Shown piece after piece: positions 7,848-22,945 of a stretch of 64,000 bases of DNA. Positions within the stretch are counted from its first letter, which is position 1; every line of letters starts with the position of its first letter. The position numbers and the translations under genes are program-made. Source of the DNA: Lysobacter prati (GTDB taxonomy: Bacteria; Pseudomonadota; Gammaproteobacteria; Xanthomonadales; Xanthomonadaceae); assembly GCF_009765215.1 (NCBI RefSeq), contig NZ_VLNV01000001.1:248001-312000 (forward strand). Direction: 5' to 3'. The notes beneath the pieces are model-generated. The model did not search any database. It worked only from the letters and a program-made list of their open reading frames with translations, and was not told where the DNA came from.

Positions 7848-10800
7848 ATGCGTCTGTCCACGATCAAGCTCTCCGGTTTCAAATCCTTCGTCGATCCGAC
7901 CACGCTGCACCTGCCGAACAACATGACCGGCGTTGTCGGTCCCAACGGCTGCGGCAAGTCCAACATCATCGATGCCGTGCGCTGGGTGATGGGCGAAAGC
8001 TCGGCCAGCCGCCTGCGCGGCGATTCGCTGACCGACGTGATCTTCGCTGGCTCCTCGGCGCGCAAGCCGGTGTCGCAGGCGATGGTCGAGCTGATCTTCG
8101 ACAACTCCGACCACACCATCACCGGTGAGTACGCCGCGTTCAACGAGATCTCGGTCAAGCGCACCGTCAACCGCGACGCCACCAGCCAGTACTACCTCAA
8201 CGGCGCCAAGTGCCGCCGCCGCGACATCACCGATCTGTTCCTCGGCACCGGCCTGGGCCCGCGCAGCTACTCGATCATCGAGCAGGGCATGATCAGCAAC
8301 ATCATCGAGGCCAAGCCCGAAGAGTTGCGCGTCTACCTGGAAGAGGCCGCCGGTATCTCCAAGTACAAGGAGCGCCGCAAGGAAACCGAGACCCGCATTC
8401 GCCACACCCGCGAGAACCTCGATCGCCTCAGCGATCTGCGCGAGGAAGTCGGCAAGCAGCTCGAGCACCTCAAGCGCCAGGCCCGACAGGCCGAGCAGTA
8501 CCAGACGATCCAGGCCGAACGCCGGGTCAAGGACGCCGAGTGGAAGGCGCTCGAACACCGCGCCCTCGACCAGAAACTGCAGGGCCAGCGCGAGAAGCTG
8601 AGCCAGCAGGAAACCCGCTTGCAGCAGCTGATCGCCGAACAGCGCGAAGCCGAGCGCGAGCTCGAGGTGGGTCGCGTGCGTCGCGAGGAGTCCGCCGAAG
8701 CATTGAACAAGGCCCAGGCCGCCAGCTACGAGGTCGGTGGCACGCTGGCCCGCATCGAACAGCAGATCCAGCACCAGCGCGAGATGTCCACGCGCCTGCA
8801 GAAGGCGCGCGACGAGGCACTGTCGGCGTTGGCCGAACTGGGCCAGCACATCGGCAGCGACCAGTCGCGCCTGGACGTGCTGCGCGCCGCCGTGGCCGAA
8901 TCCGAGCCGCGCCTGGAGCAATTGCGCGACGAAGACGGCATGCGCCAGGAAGCGCTGCGCGACGCCGAAACCCGTTTGACCGAATGGCAGCAGCGCTGGG
9001 ACGAGCACAGCCGTGCCCAGTCCGAAGCCGCGCGCGCTGCCGACGTCGAACGTACGCGCATCGAGCACCTCGACCGCCAGGTGCTCGACGCTGACCGTCG
9101 TCGCGACGCACTCAACAACGAACGCGCCGGGCTCGACCTGGGCGCGCTGTCGGAATCGTTCGCTGCGTTGCAGGAGCAGCACGAAACCCAGAAATTCTCG
9201 ATCGACAGCCTCAGCGAGGAGCTTGAGACCCGCAAGGGCGCGCTCGGCGAGCTGCAGGACCAGCAGCGCGGCACCCAGACCGAACTGGCCGAGGCGCGCA
9301 AGCAGGTGCAGGCCGCACGCGGCCGCCTGTCGTCGCTGGAAACGCTGCAGCATGCTGCGCTGGGCCAGGAGCAGGGTGCCGCACTGAGCTGGCTCAAGGC
9401 CCGTGGTCTCGACTCGGCAACGCGTGTCGGCGAAGCGCTGCAGGTGGAAGCCGGTTGGGAAAACGCCGTCGAAGGCGCGCTCGGTCAGATGATCGAGGGC
9501 GTGCTGGTCGAATCCCCGGAAGTGCTGGTCGATGCGCTCGGTGAACTCGGCGAGGGCCGCCTGGTCCTGGTCGATCCGCACAATGATTCGGTCGAGTTCG
9601 CACCGACCTCGCTCGCCTCGAAGGTGCGCGGACCGATCGCGATCCGCCGCATCCTCGCCAAGCTGCATGCCGCCGAAGACCTCGGCGAAGCGCGCTCGAT
9701 GCTGCCGATACTGGGCGAGGGCGAATCCATCATCACCCGCAACGGCGAGCGCCTTGGCGCTGGCTGGGTGCGGATACTGCGCTCGGGCGCGGCCAAGCAG
9801 GGCGCACTGCTGCGCGAGCGCGAGATCCAGTCGCTGCGCGCAGAGATCGACACCCTGCAGGCGCGCGAGCGCGAGCTCGAATCGCTGCTGGTGCAATTGC
9901 GCGACCGCCTGCTTGCCGCCGAGCAGCAGCGCGAGGACGCGCAGCGCACGTTGTACATGGCGCACCGCAGTGTCTCCGAACTGGCCGGCCAGCTGCAGAG
10001 CCAGCAAGGCCGCCTGGATTCGGCGCGCGGTCGCATCGAGAAGATCGACGCCGAACTGGCGCAACTGGCCGAAACCCTGGAAAGCGCCCGCGAGCAGTCA
10101 CGCGACTCGCGCACGCTGCAGGAAGAAGCGGTCATGCGCATGGGCGAGCTGGAGGACACGCGCCAGCTGCTGGAGTCCGAACGCCGCGCCCTCGGCGACG
10201 CCCGCGACCAGGCCCGCAACATCGCCCGCGAATCGCGCGACACCGCGCACGCGCTGGCACTGACGCTGGAATCCCAGCGCACCCAGATCACCGCACTGGC
10301 GCAGGCGCTGGATCGCATGGGTGGCCAGCGTGGCCAGCTCGATTCACGCCTGGGCGAACTGTCGGCGCAGCTGGCCGACGGCGACGAGCCGGTCACCACG
10401 CTGGAAGAACAGCGCCAGGTCGCGCTCGAGCAGCGCGTGATCACCGAGCAGGCATTGACCGCCGCGCGGACCACGGTCGACGGCATCGATCACGACCTGC
10501 GCCGCTTCGAACAGGTACGCCACCAGCGCGACGAGCAGGCCATCCAGCAGCGCGAGGCCATCGGCCAGCGCCGCCTGGAGCAGCAGGCGGTGGTGCTCAA
10601 GGCCGAGCAGTTGTCTGCGGCGATTGTCGAAGCCGGCTTCGTGCTCGAGGACGTGGTCAACACCCTGACCGACGACATGGAACCGCAGGTCTGGGAGCGC
10701 AGCGTCAACGAGCTCGACGGCAAGTTGCGCCGGCTCGAGCCGGTCAACCTGGCCGCGATCGCCGAGCATGCCGAGGCCGCGCAGCGCAAGGAATACCTGG

Positions 10801-11351
10801 ACGCGCAGGACACCGACCTGACCACCGCACTGGAAACGCTGGAAGATGCCATCAAGAAGATCGACCGCGAGACCCGCGGCCGCTTCAAGGACACCTTCGA
10901 CCGCGTCAACAGTGGCGTGCAGGAGCTGTATCCGCGCCTGTTTGGCGGCGGCCATGCCTATCTGGAACTGACCGGCGAAGACCTGCTCGACACCGGCGTG
11001 TCGATCATGGCGCGCCCGCCCGGCAAGCGCGTGTCGAACATCTCGCTGCTGTCCGGCGGTGAGAAGGCGATGACCGCGGTGGCGCTGGTGTTCGCGATCT
11101 TCCGCCTCAACCCGGCACCGTTCTGTCTGCTCGACGAAGTCGACGCTCCGCTCGACGAAGCCAACGTCGGGCGCCTGGCAGCGATGGTCAGCGAGATGAG
11201 TGAACAGGTACAGTTCCTGTTCGTGACCCACAACAAGGCGACGATGGAAGCGGCGCAACAGCTTTCCGGCGTCACCATGCGCGAACCTGGCGTCAGCCGA
11301 CTGGTCTCGGTCGACCTGGCAGAGGCTTCGCGCCTGGCTGGTGTGGCCTGA
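7848..11351 (+). CDS. smc: Chromosome partition protein SMC
   Basis: A 1,167-residue SMC ATPase, the core of the bacterial condensin that organises and segregates the chromosome with ScpA and ScpB (not in this window). The N-terminal head has Walker A GPNGCGKSN at 31-39. Two long coiled coils (about 165-480 and 665-1010, rich in Glu/Arg/Gln heptads) flank the flexible hinge near 515-640 (QVEAGWENAVEGALGQMIEGVLV). The C-terminal head has signature LLSGGEKAM and Walker B FCLLDEVDAPLDEAN near 1070-1115. Length is standard. It is followed 67 bases later by zipA, and the block smc-zipA-ligA is a common arrangement in this group. Presence of SMC rather than MukB is normal for Xanthomonadaceae. Confidence 0.98.
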   Translation: MRLSTIKLSGFKSFVDPTTLHLPNNMTGVVGPNGCGKSNIIDAVRWVMGESSASRLRGDSLTDVIFAGSSARKPVSQAMVELIFDNSDHTITGEYAAFNEISVKRTVNRDATSQYYLNGAKCRRRDITDLFLGTGLGPRSYSIIEQGMISNIIEAKPEELRVYLEEAAGISKYKERRKETETRIRHTRENLDRLSDLREEVGKQLEHLKRQARQAEQYQTIQAERRVKDAEWKALEHRALDQKLQGQREKLSQQETRLQQLIAEQREAERELEVGRVRREESAEALNKAQAASYEVGGTLARIEQQIQHQREMSTRLQKARDEALSALAELGQHIGSDQSRLDVLRAAVAESEPRLEQLRDEDGMRQEALRDAETRLTEWQQRWDEHSRAQSEAARAADVERTRIEHLDRQVLDADRRRDALNNERAGLDLGALSESFAALQEQHETQKFSIDSLSEELETRKGALGELQDQQRGTQTELAEARKQVQAARGRLSSLETLQHAALGQEQGAALSWLKARGLDSATRVGEALQVEAGWENAVEGALGQMIEGVLVESPEVLVDALGELGEGRLVLVDPHNDSVEFAPTSLASKVRGPIAIRRILAKLHAAEDLGEARSMLPILGEGESIITRNGERLGAGWVRILRSGAAKQGALLREREIQSLRAEIDTLQARERELESLLVQLRDRLLAAEQQREDAQRTLYMAHRSVSELAGQLQSQQGRLDSARGRIEKIDAELAQLAETLESAREQSRDSRTLQEEAVMRMGELEDTRQLLESERRALGDARDQARNIARESRDTAHALALTLESQRTQITALAQALDRMGGQRGQLDSRLGELSAQLADGDEPVTTLEEQRQVALEQRVITEQALTAARTTVDGIDHDLRRFEQVRHQRDEQAIQQREAIGQRRLEQQAVVLKAEQLSAAIVEAGFVLEDVVNTLTDDMEPQVWERSVNELDGKLRRLEPVNLAAIAEHAEAAQRKEYLDAQDTDLTTALETLEDAIKKIDRETRGRFKDTFDRVNSGVQELYPRLFGGGHAYLELTGEDLLDTGVSIMARPPGKRVSNISLLSGGEKAMTAVALVFAIFRLNPAPFCLLDEVDAPLDEANVGRLAAMVSEMSEQVQFLFVTHNKATMEAAQQLSGVTMREPGVSRLVSVDLAEASRLAGVA

Positions 11352-11418
11352 GTCCAGGCCACACGCTGCGTTACTGGCTATCCCCCGTCCATACCGCCTG
11401 CCGTAAGGAAGCCCCTCA

Positions 11419-15637
<4,219 letters not shown>

Positions 15638-15728
15638 TTGTTTGCCCGCTACGAAAAATTAAGGAAGTTCCGGATGTTTGTTTTCATCTGGACGGTTTAG
15701 AGTGGCTGCGTGAACTCAGGGGTGCACG

Positions 15729-16463
15729 ATGCGCGGCTGGTCGCCTTCGACTTGCTTATTCGCACTATTGGTACTGCTGGCCGGGCCTGAAGCGAAGGCA
15801 CAGGACACGGGCGGCCGTTTCTACGGCGATCGGGTCGTGCGCTGCGAATCGAAGGGCGGAGACGCCCACCTGTGTCCGGTGGACATCCGTGGCGGCGTGC
15901 GCCTGTTGCGATCGCTTTCTAAGTCCGACTGCGACGAAGGCAGCACCTGGGGCCTGATCGATGCGGGCATCTGGGTTCGGGACGGCTGCCGTGCAGAGTT
16001 CGTCCTGGGCTATGGCGGCAGCGTCGGCAGCGGCTACGGCAGCCGAACCGTCCGCTGCGAATCGCGCGGCAACCGCTGGCAGCACTGCGACGCCGACATC
16101 AGTGCCGGCGCGGAACTGGTGCGGCAATTGTCGAAAAATCCCTGCATCCGCGGCGACAACTGGGGCATCGACAATCGTGGCGTCTGGGTTTCCGGTGGCT
16201 GTCGCGCCGAATTCCGGATGATGGCCGTGGTCTCGCCCGAGACGACGCCTGGAAAGATCGTCCGCTGCGATTCGACCGACAAGCTGCCACGTCATTGCCC
16301 GGCCGTCACCGAGGGCGGGGTGGTGCGGCTGTTCCGGCAGCTCTCACGTGCGGCCTGCATCGAGGGTCGCAGCTGGGGCGTGGACAAGAACGGAATCTGG
16401 GTTGAGGACGGCTGCCGTGCGGAGTTCGAGGTCCGTCACAAGGAAGACCTCAGCGGCGGCTGA
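15729..16463 (+). CDS. Secreted DUF3011 protein with three cysteine-rich repeats
   Basis: A 244-residue protein with a signal peptide (residues 1-24, ending in EAKA before QD). The mature part consists of three copies of a roughly 57-residue DUF3011 repeat at about 36-92, 109-165 and 183-240. Each copy has the pattern VRC(E/D)S...C...LxRxLS...C...WG...G(I/V)WVxxGCRAEF with four cysteines, so two disulfides per repeat are likely. The start at 15729 gives a normal signal peptide. A paralogue follows 85 bases downstream. Function is unknown; the family is common in Xanthomonadaceae. Secretion is inferred from the signal sequence and cysteine content. Confidence 0.85.
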   Translation: MRGWSPSTCLFALLVLLAGPEAKAQDTGGRFYGDRVVRCESKGGDAHLCPVDIRGGVRLLRSLSKSDCDEGSTWGLIDAGIWVRDGCRAEFVLGYGGSVGSGYGSRTVRCESRGNRWQHCDADISAGAELVRQLSKNPCIRGDNWGIDNRGVWVSGGCRAEFRMMAVVSPETTPGKIVRCDSTDKLPRHCPAVTEGGVVRLFRQLSRAACIEGRSWGVDKNGIWVEDGCRAEFEVRHKEDLSGG

Positions 16464-16548
16464 ATGGCCGTCAGCGACGGCCAATTGGTGAAGCATTCGT
16501 TAAGCTGTCCTCGTTAGAGTGAGAACCATCTCAGACGAGGAGCTGTTC

Positions 16549-17394
16549 ATGACCCTGCACTCGCCCATTCTGGTCAAGGGCCTTGGGATTCTGGTTGTGC
16601 TGGCAGCTTCAACCGTGGCTGTGCCGGCCGCGGCGCAGTACAACGGCGGCAACACGCCGACCGTCCGTTGCGACTCCAACGACAACAAACACCGCCAGTG
16701 CGCCGCCGACACCCGTAATGGCGTGCTGTTGCTGCGGCAGTTCTCCAAGAACGCATGCGTCGAGGGGCGTACCTGGGGGTACGACCGCAACGGCGTGTGG
16801 GTCAGTGGCGGCTGCCGTGCCGAGTTCGCGCTGGCCCGTGCCGGCCAGGGTGGCGGCCAAGGTGGGGGGTGGAACGGCGGCAACGGAGGCAATGGCGGTA
16901 GCGGTGGCAATGGCGGCGGCCGCAGCGTGCGCTGCGATTCCAACGACAACCGCTACGTCCAGTGCCAGATCGACGGTCGCAGCGCCTACCTGGTGCGCCA
17001 GTACTCGAAGTCGCCGTGCATCGAGGGCCGTTCGTGGGGCACCGGCCGCGGTTTCGTCTGGGTCGACGAGGGCTGTCGCGCCGAGTTCGCCAGTGGTTAT
17101 GGCGGCGGCCACGGAGGCGGCAATGGCGGCGGCAATGGCGGTGGATGGAATGGCGGTGGCAACGGTGGCGGCTGGAACGGCGGTGGCTGGAACGGCGGTG
17201 GCGCACAGGCGCAGCAGCTGTACTGCGGCTCCGACGATCGCCGCCAGCGCCGTTGCAACGTGACGATCCGCCGCGATGCCCGCCTGGTCCGGCAGGCATC
17301 AAAGGCACCGTGCATCGAAGGCCAGAGCTGGGGCTGGGACCGCAATGGCGTCTGGGTGAGCAACGGCTGCCGCGGCGACTTCAGCGTTCTGTGA
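16549..17394 (+). CDS. Secreted DUF3011 protein with glycine-rich linkers
   Basis: A 281-residue paralogue of the preceding gene. It has a signal peptide (MTLHSPILVKGLGILVVLAA, cleavage near AAA-Q30) and three DUF3011 repeats, separated by low-complexity Gly/Asn/Trp linkers of GGNGGN and GGWNGGG type (about residues 100-125 and 180-220). The ATG at 16549 was chosen because of GAGGAG upstream and the resulting clean signal peptide; a frame start at 16519 adds ten residues that spoil it. The last repeat has degenerated at its end (GCRGDF instead of GCRAEF). Gly-rich linkers suggest beads on a flexible string, perhaps binding a polymer or surface, but that is inference. Confidence 0.85.
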   Translation: MTLHSPILVKGLGILVVLAASTVAVPAAAQYNGGNTPTVRCDSNDNKHRQCAADTRNGVLLLRQFSKNACVEGRTWGYDRNGVWVSGGCRAEFALARAGQGGGQGGGWNGGNGGNGGSGGNGGGRSVRCDSNDNRYVQCQIDGRSAYLVRQYSKSPCIEGRSWGTGRGFVWVDEGCRAEFASGYGGGHGGGNGGGNGGGWNGGGNGGGWNGGGWNGGGAQAQQLYCGSDDRRQRRCNVTIRRDARLVRQASKAPCIEGQSWGWDRNGVWVSNGCRGDFSVL

Positions 17395-17408
17395 GCTATC
17401 CGTGGTCC

Positions 17409-17441
17409 GCCCTCCCTTTCGCCGGCGGTGAAGGGGAGGGC
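17409..17441 (+). terminator. Hairpin between the DUF3011 gene and mtnA
   Basis: GCCCTCCCTTTC (17409-17420) pairs with GAAGGGGAGGGC (17430-17441) over a 9-base loop, with one G-T pair. It sits just after the DUF3011 stop and 26 bases before mtnA. There is no T-run after it, so it may be a weak terminator or a structured leader. Confidence 0.4.
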
Positions 17442-17466
17442 CGTGCAGTTCGCTAAACTGCACGGC

Positions 17467-18519
17467 ATGAACACCATCGATTTCGACCGCTACGACCGCA
17501 TCCGCCCGATCCGCTGGACCGGGCAGGCCCTGGAACTGCTCGACCAGCGCAAGCTGCCGTTCGTGGTCGAGTACGTGACCTGCAACGACAGCGCTGCCGT
17601 GGCCGAAGCCATCCACGCCCTCACCGTGCGCGGCGCACCGGCCATCGGCATTGCCGCGGCCTGGGGCGTGGTGTTGGCCGCACGCGATGTCGACGCCGCC
17701 GATGGCGCCGAAGCCGCAGGCAAGCTCGAACCCGCCATGCAGCAACTCAATGCCGCGCGGCCGACGGCAGTGAACCTGGCCTGGGCACTGGCGCGCATGC
17801 GCCGCACGCTTGCCGCCGCCGGCGCCGACTGGCGCGACGTGCTCGAGCGCGAAGCGCACGCGATCGCCGATGAAGACCTCGCCGCCAACCGCCGCATGGG
17901 CGCGCTCGGCGCCGCCCTGATCGAACCGGGCAGCGGCGTGCTGACCCACTGCAACACCGGCTCGCTGGCGACTGCCGGCTTCGGCACCGCGCTCGGCGTG
18001 ATCCGCGCCGGCGTCGCAGAGGGCCGCATCGACAAGGTCTTCGCCGGCGAGACCCGCCCGTGGTTGCAGGGCGCGCGCCTGACCGTGTGGGAACTGCAAC
18101 AGGACGGCATCGCACCGACCCTGATTGCCGACTCCGCCGCATCGCACCTGATGAAGACCGGCGACGTGCAATGGGTCGTCGTCGGTGCCGACCGCATCTG
18201 CGCCAACGGCGACACCGCCAACAAGATCGGCACCTATCAGCTGGCGATCGCCGCGCGCCACCACGGCCTGAAGTTCATGGTCGTGGCGCCGTCATCGACG
18301 GTCGACATGGACACCCCCTCGGGCGATGCGATCCACATCGAGGAACGCGACCCGGGCGAACTGTTCGGCGTCGGCGGTGTCCGCACCGCGGCCGAGGACG
18401 TGGGGGCCTGGAACCCGGTGTTCGACGTCACCCCGCACGAGCTGATCGACGCGATCGTGACCGAGCGCGGGGTGATCGAACGTCCCGACGCAGCCGCCAT
18501 GAAGGCTGCCTTCGGCTGA
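17467..18519 (+). CDS. mtnA: S-methyl-5-thioribose-1-phosphate isomerase
   Basis: A 350-residue cytosolic isomerase of the methionine salvage pathway that converts 5-methylthioribose-1-phosphate to 5-methylthioribulose-1-phosphate. The catalytic pair is visible: C162 in [12 protein letters not shown] and D242 in [34 protein letters not shown] (52-67) is another family motif. I chose the ATG at 17467 ([17 protein letters not shown]), which matches the family's start; an extension to 17428 would run through the upstream hairpin. No other salvage genes are adjacent, but the window also holds methionine synthase. Confidence 0.95.
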   Translation: MNTIDFDRYDRIRPIRWTGQALELLDQRKLPFVVEYVTCNDSAAVAEAIHALTVRGAPAIGIAAAWGVVLAARDVDAADGAEAAGKLEPAMQQLNAARPTAVNLAWALARMRRTLAAAGADWRDVLEREAHAIADEDLAANRRMGALGAALIEPGSGVLTHCNTGSLATAGFGTALGVIRAGVAEGRIDKVFAGETRPWLQGARLTVWELQQDGIAPTLIADSAASHLMKTGDVQWVVVGADRICANGDTANKIGTYQLAIAARHHGLKFMVVAPSSTVDMDTPSGDAIHIEERDPGELFGVGGVRTAAEDVGAWNPVFDVTPHELIDAIVTERGVIERPDAAAMKAAFG

Positions 18520-18526
18520 GCCGGGA

Positions 18527-18595
18527 CATCCCGCGTTCGCCGGGATGCAGGGCAGGAGCAACGTCCATGGATTCCCGCATTCGCGGGAATGACGG
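18527..18595. repeat. Two REP hairpins downstream of mtnA
   Basis: CATCCCGCGTTCGCCGGGATG (18527-18547, imperfect palindrome) and a second unit at 18564-18595 with ATTCCCGCATTCGCGGGAAT as its core followed by GACGG. They belong to the dispersed family also seen at 18788, 27975, 28051, 33555, 43678, 43744 and 45221. Confidence 0.8.
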
Positions 18596-18629
18596 CTTGC
18601 AGACGAAGACCGGGCAATGAATTGCCGGA

Positions 18630-18746
18630 GCGTCGTCCGCCGCGCCGGGGATTGCGCAGCAGTGGGCCATGGATGACCCACGCCCCGCCTTCGGACAGGA
18701 TGTCCGACGAAGGGGCGGAGCAATCCCCGGCGTGGTGGACGACGCC
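18630..18746. repeat. Nested inverted-repeat (cruciform) element
   Basis: The outer arms GCGTCGTCCGCCGCGCCGGG... (18630-18657) and its near reverse complement (18719-18746, ...CCCGGCGTGGTGGACGACGC) enclose two inner hairpins: TGGGCCATGGATGACCCA (18663-18680) and a longer one at 18683-18718 whose arms are CCCCGCCTTCGGACA and TGTCCGACGAAGGGGCGG. Folded, it would give a three-way junction about 117 bases long. No protein-coding signal is present. It may be a miniature mobile element or a structured repeat. Confidence 0.65.
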
Positions 18747-18787
18747 GTTCCGCAGCCGCAGGCCACCGAGGCAGCCAGGATCAAGAT

Positions 18788-18814
18788 GGATCCCGGCGTT
18801 CGCCGGGATGACGG
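18788..18814. repeat. REP element upstream of gyrA
   Basis: GGATCCCGGCGTTCGCCGGG followed by ATGACGG, one unit of the dispersed REP family. Confidence 0.8.
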
Positions 18815-18935
18815 TAAGGGGTTATCCCCGAGCCCTCCACGCACGGCTTTGCATCCTGCCGATAAATCCACTTTAAAAACCCCCGCAACTGCTTGTTTCT
18901 GCGTGGGAATCAGGCAGCAGGCAGACCCCGTTTCG

Positions 18936-18944
18936 TGCTATGAT
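18936..18944 (+). promoter_or_regulatory. Extended -10 promoter box, probably for gyrA
   Basis: TGCTATGAT matches an extended -10 element (TGnTATnaT). Transcription would start near 18951, giving a leader of about 144 bases that contains the hairpin GACCCC-CGAAC-GGGGTC at 18984-19000. No good -35 is seen, which is tolerated by extended -10 promoters. Confidence 0.5.
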
Positions 18945-19094
18945 TTCGTGTCCTTTTGAAGCCGTCGACGACGGGCTGTCAAAGACCCCCGAACGGGGTC
19001 GGTGACGCAGGCCCGGCGGGCATCCCGCGGCGGTCCTTCAGACGTGATGCCCGACCGCAGTCGTCGCTGCGGACAACCAACGAACGGAAACCCG

Positions 19095-21740
<2,646 letters not shown>

Positions 21741-21755
21741 TCGATCGCACTAGCG

Positions 21756-21781
21756 AAAACGCCGCCGAAAGGCGGCGTTTT
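21756..21781 (+). terminator. Rho-independent terminator of gyrA
   Basis: AAAACGCCGCC-GAAA-GGCGGCGTTTT: an 11-bp perfect stem with a GAAA tetraloop and a T-run in the descending arm, 16 bases after the gyrA stop. Its A-tract also makes it suitable for the convergent glycosyltransferase gene. Confidence 0.9.
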
Positions 21782-21801
21782 CGTTTCCGGCCCCGGCATC
21801 G

Positions 21802-22773
21802 CTACGGATGCGGGGGCACGCGCACCATCACGTCATCCACCGACAGCCGCTGCAGGTCAGTCGTCTCGATCGCATCGAACGAGTGCACGCGGATTCCGGT
21901 TCGCCGGGCGCTGGTGTGAGGCCCGAACAGCGCCAGCCCCGGGGTTCCCAGGCAGGCGGCAAGGTGGGTCGGCCCCGTGTCGTTGCCGACCACGAAGGTG
22001 GCGTTGGCCAGCACGCCGGCGAGGGCGAACCAGTCCAGGAAACCCGACGGACCGAGCAGCACATGACAGGGCAGGGTACGGGCGAGGTCCAGCTCGTCCG
22101 GACCGGGTGCGACCACGACCTGGCGTCCAGCGGCGACCAGGCGCTTGGCGAGTTCTGCGAAATGGGGCCAGCGCTTTTGCGGGTGATGGGCCGAACTTCC
22201 CGGGATCAGCGCGACGTAATCCGCCTGGATGCCGGACGCGGCGAGCAGCGCGGATACATCGTCGACCATCCAGCCCACATCAGGTGCGCCCGTATGCGCC
22301 GCGGGCACGCCGGCCCCTGCGAGCAGGCGGGTATACGCGTCCCGGTCCGGCACCGCGCTGGAACCTGGGTTGTCCCGGCCGTGCCACGGCAGGTCCGGGC
22401 TCATCAGGCGCCGGTAAAGGCGCGTGCGCTGGCTGCCCTGAAGGTCGTAGACGCGGTCGAAGCGGCGTTCGCGCAGCGCCCGCAACAGCTCCAGGTTGTG
22501 GTCGATGCGATGCCACGGCGCACGCGGGTCGACGATCAGCGCGTCCACGTGCGGGCAACGCTCCATCAATCGGCGGAACTGCGGCGCGACCAGCAGGCTG
22601 ATGTGCGCGCCAGGGTGGTGCGCGCGGATGTCGCGCAAGGCGCCGTCGGCCTGGACCAGGTCGCCGAACGCGCCCTGGCGGATCACCAGGATGGAACGGC
22701 GTGGCACCGCACCCGGCACGGGCATGCCGGCGACTGGTTCGCTGGCCGGGGAGAGCATGTGTTCGCGCAACAT
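21802..22773 (-). CDS. Glycosyltransferase family 9 (heptosyltransferase-like)
   Basis: A 323-residue GT9 protein. The N-terminal motif RRSILVIRQGAFGDLVQADGALRDIRAHHP and the C-terminal nucleotide-sugar-binding motif FVVGNDTGPTHLAACLGTPGLALFG are typical of ADP-heptose:LPS heptosyltransferases (WaaC/WaaF/RfaQ type), which add core sugars to lipopolysaccharide on the cytoplasmic face of the inner membrane. The start is uncertain: ATG 22773 or ATG 22758; a longer open frame to 23157 overlaps the divergent lipoprotein gene and is implausible. It stands alone rather than in an LPS cluster, so the acceptor is unknown. Confidence 0.85.
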   Translation of the reverse strand: MLREHMLSPASEPVAGMPVPGAVPRRSILVIRQGAFGDLVQADGALRDIRAHHPGAHISLLVAPQFRRLMERCPHVDALIVDPRAPWHRIDHNLELLRALRERRFDRVYDLQGSQRTRLYRRLMSPDLPWHGRDNPGSSAVPDRDAYTRLLAGAGVPAAHTGAPDVGWMVDDVSALLAASGIQADYVALIPGSSAHHPQKRWPHFAELAKRLVAAGRQVVVAPGPDELDLARTLPCHVLLGPSGFLDWFALAGVLANATFVVGNDTGPTHLAACLGTPGLALFGPHTSARRTGIRVHSFDAIETTDLQRLSVDDVMVRVPPHP

Positions 22774-22945
22774 CGTGGTCCGGGGAAGGCAGGCGGGCGA
22801 TCGGCCCGACGCGCGGATGATGGCATAGACGATCGCGTTTTCGTGTGGCGACCGGTGCAGGGCAACGGCAGGCAACGGCGAGAAATTGGCGTTAGCGGCT
22901 GCCGTCGGGATCCTCCTATACTTCGCGATAATCAGGGGAGGTCGC

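Larger units (their letters stand above)
18520..19094. other. 575-base repeat-rich gap upstream of gyrA
   Basis: It contains, in order, a REP hairpin (18527-18547), a second REP (18564-18595), a nested cruciform-like element (18630-18746), a third REP (18788-18814), an extended -10 promoter box (18936-18944) and a leader hairpin (18984-19000). Short open frames here run through the repeats and are not credible genes. Confidence 0.8.

Noticed and set aside
18669-18959. A 96-residue frame in the gap before gyrA
   Set aside because: It translates through the cruciform element and a REP unit, giving repeat-derived peptides (PGVRRDDG).
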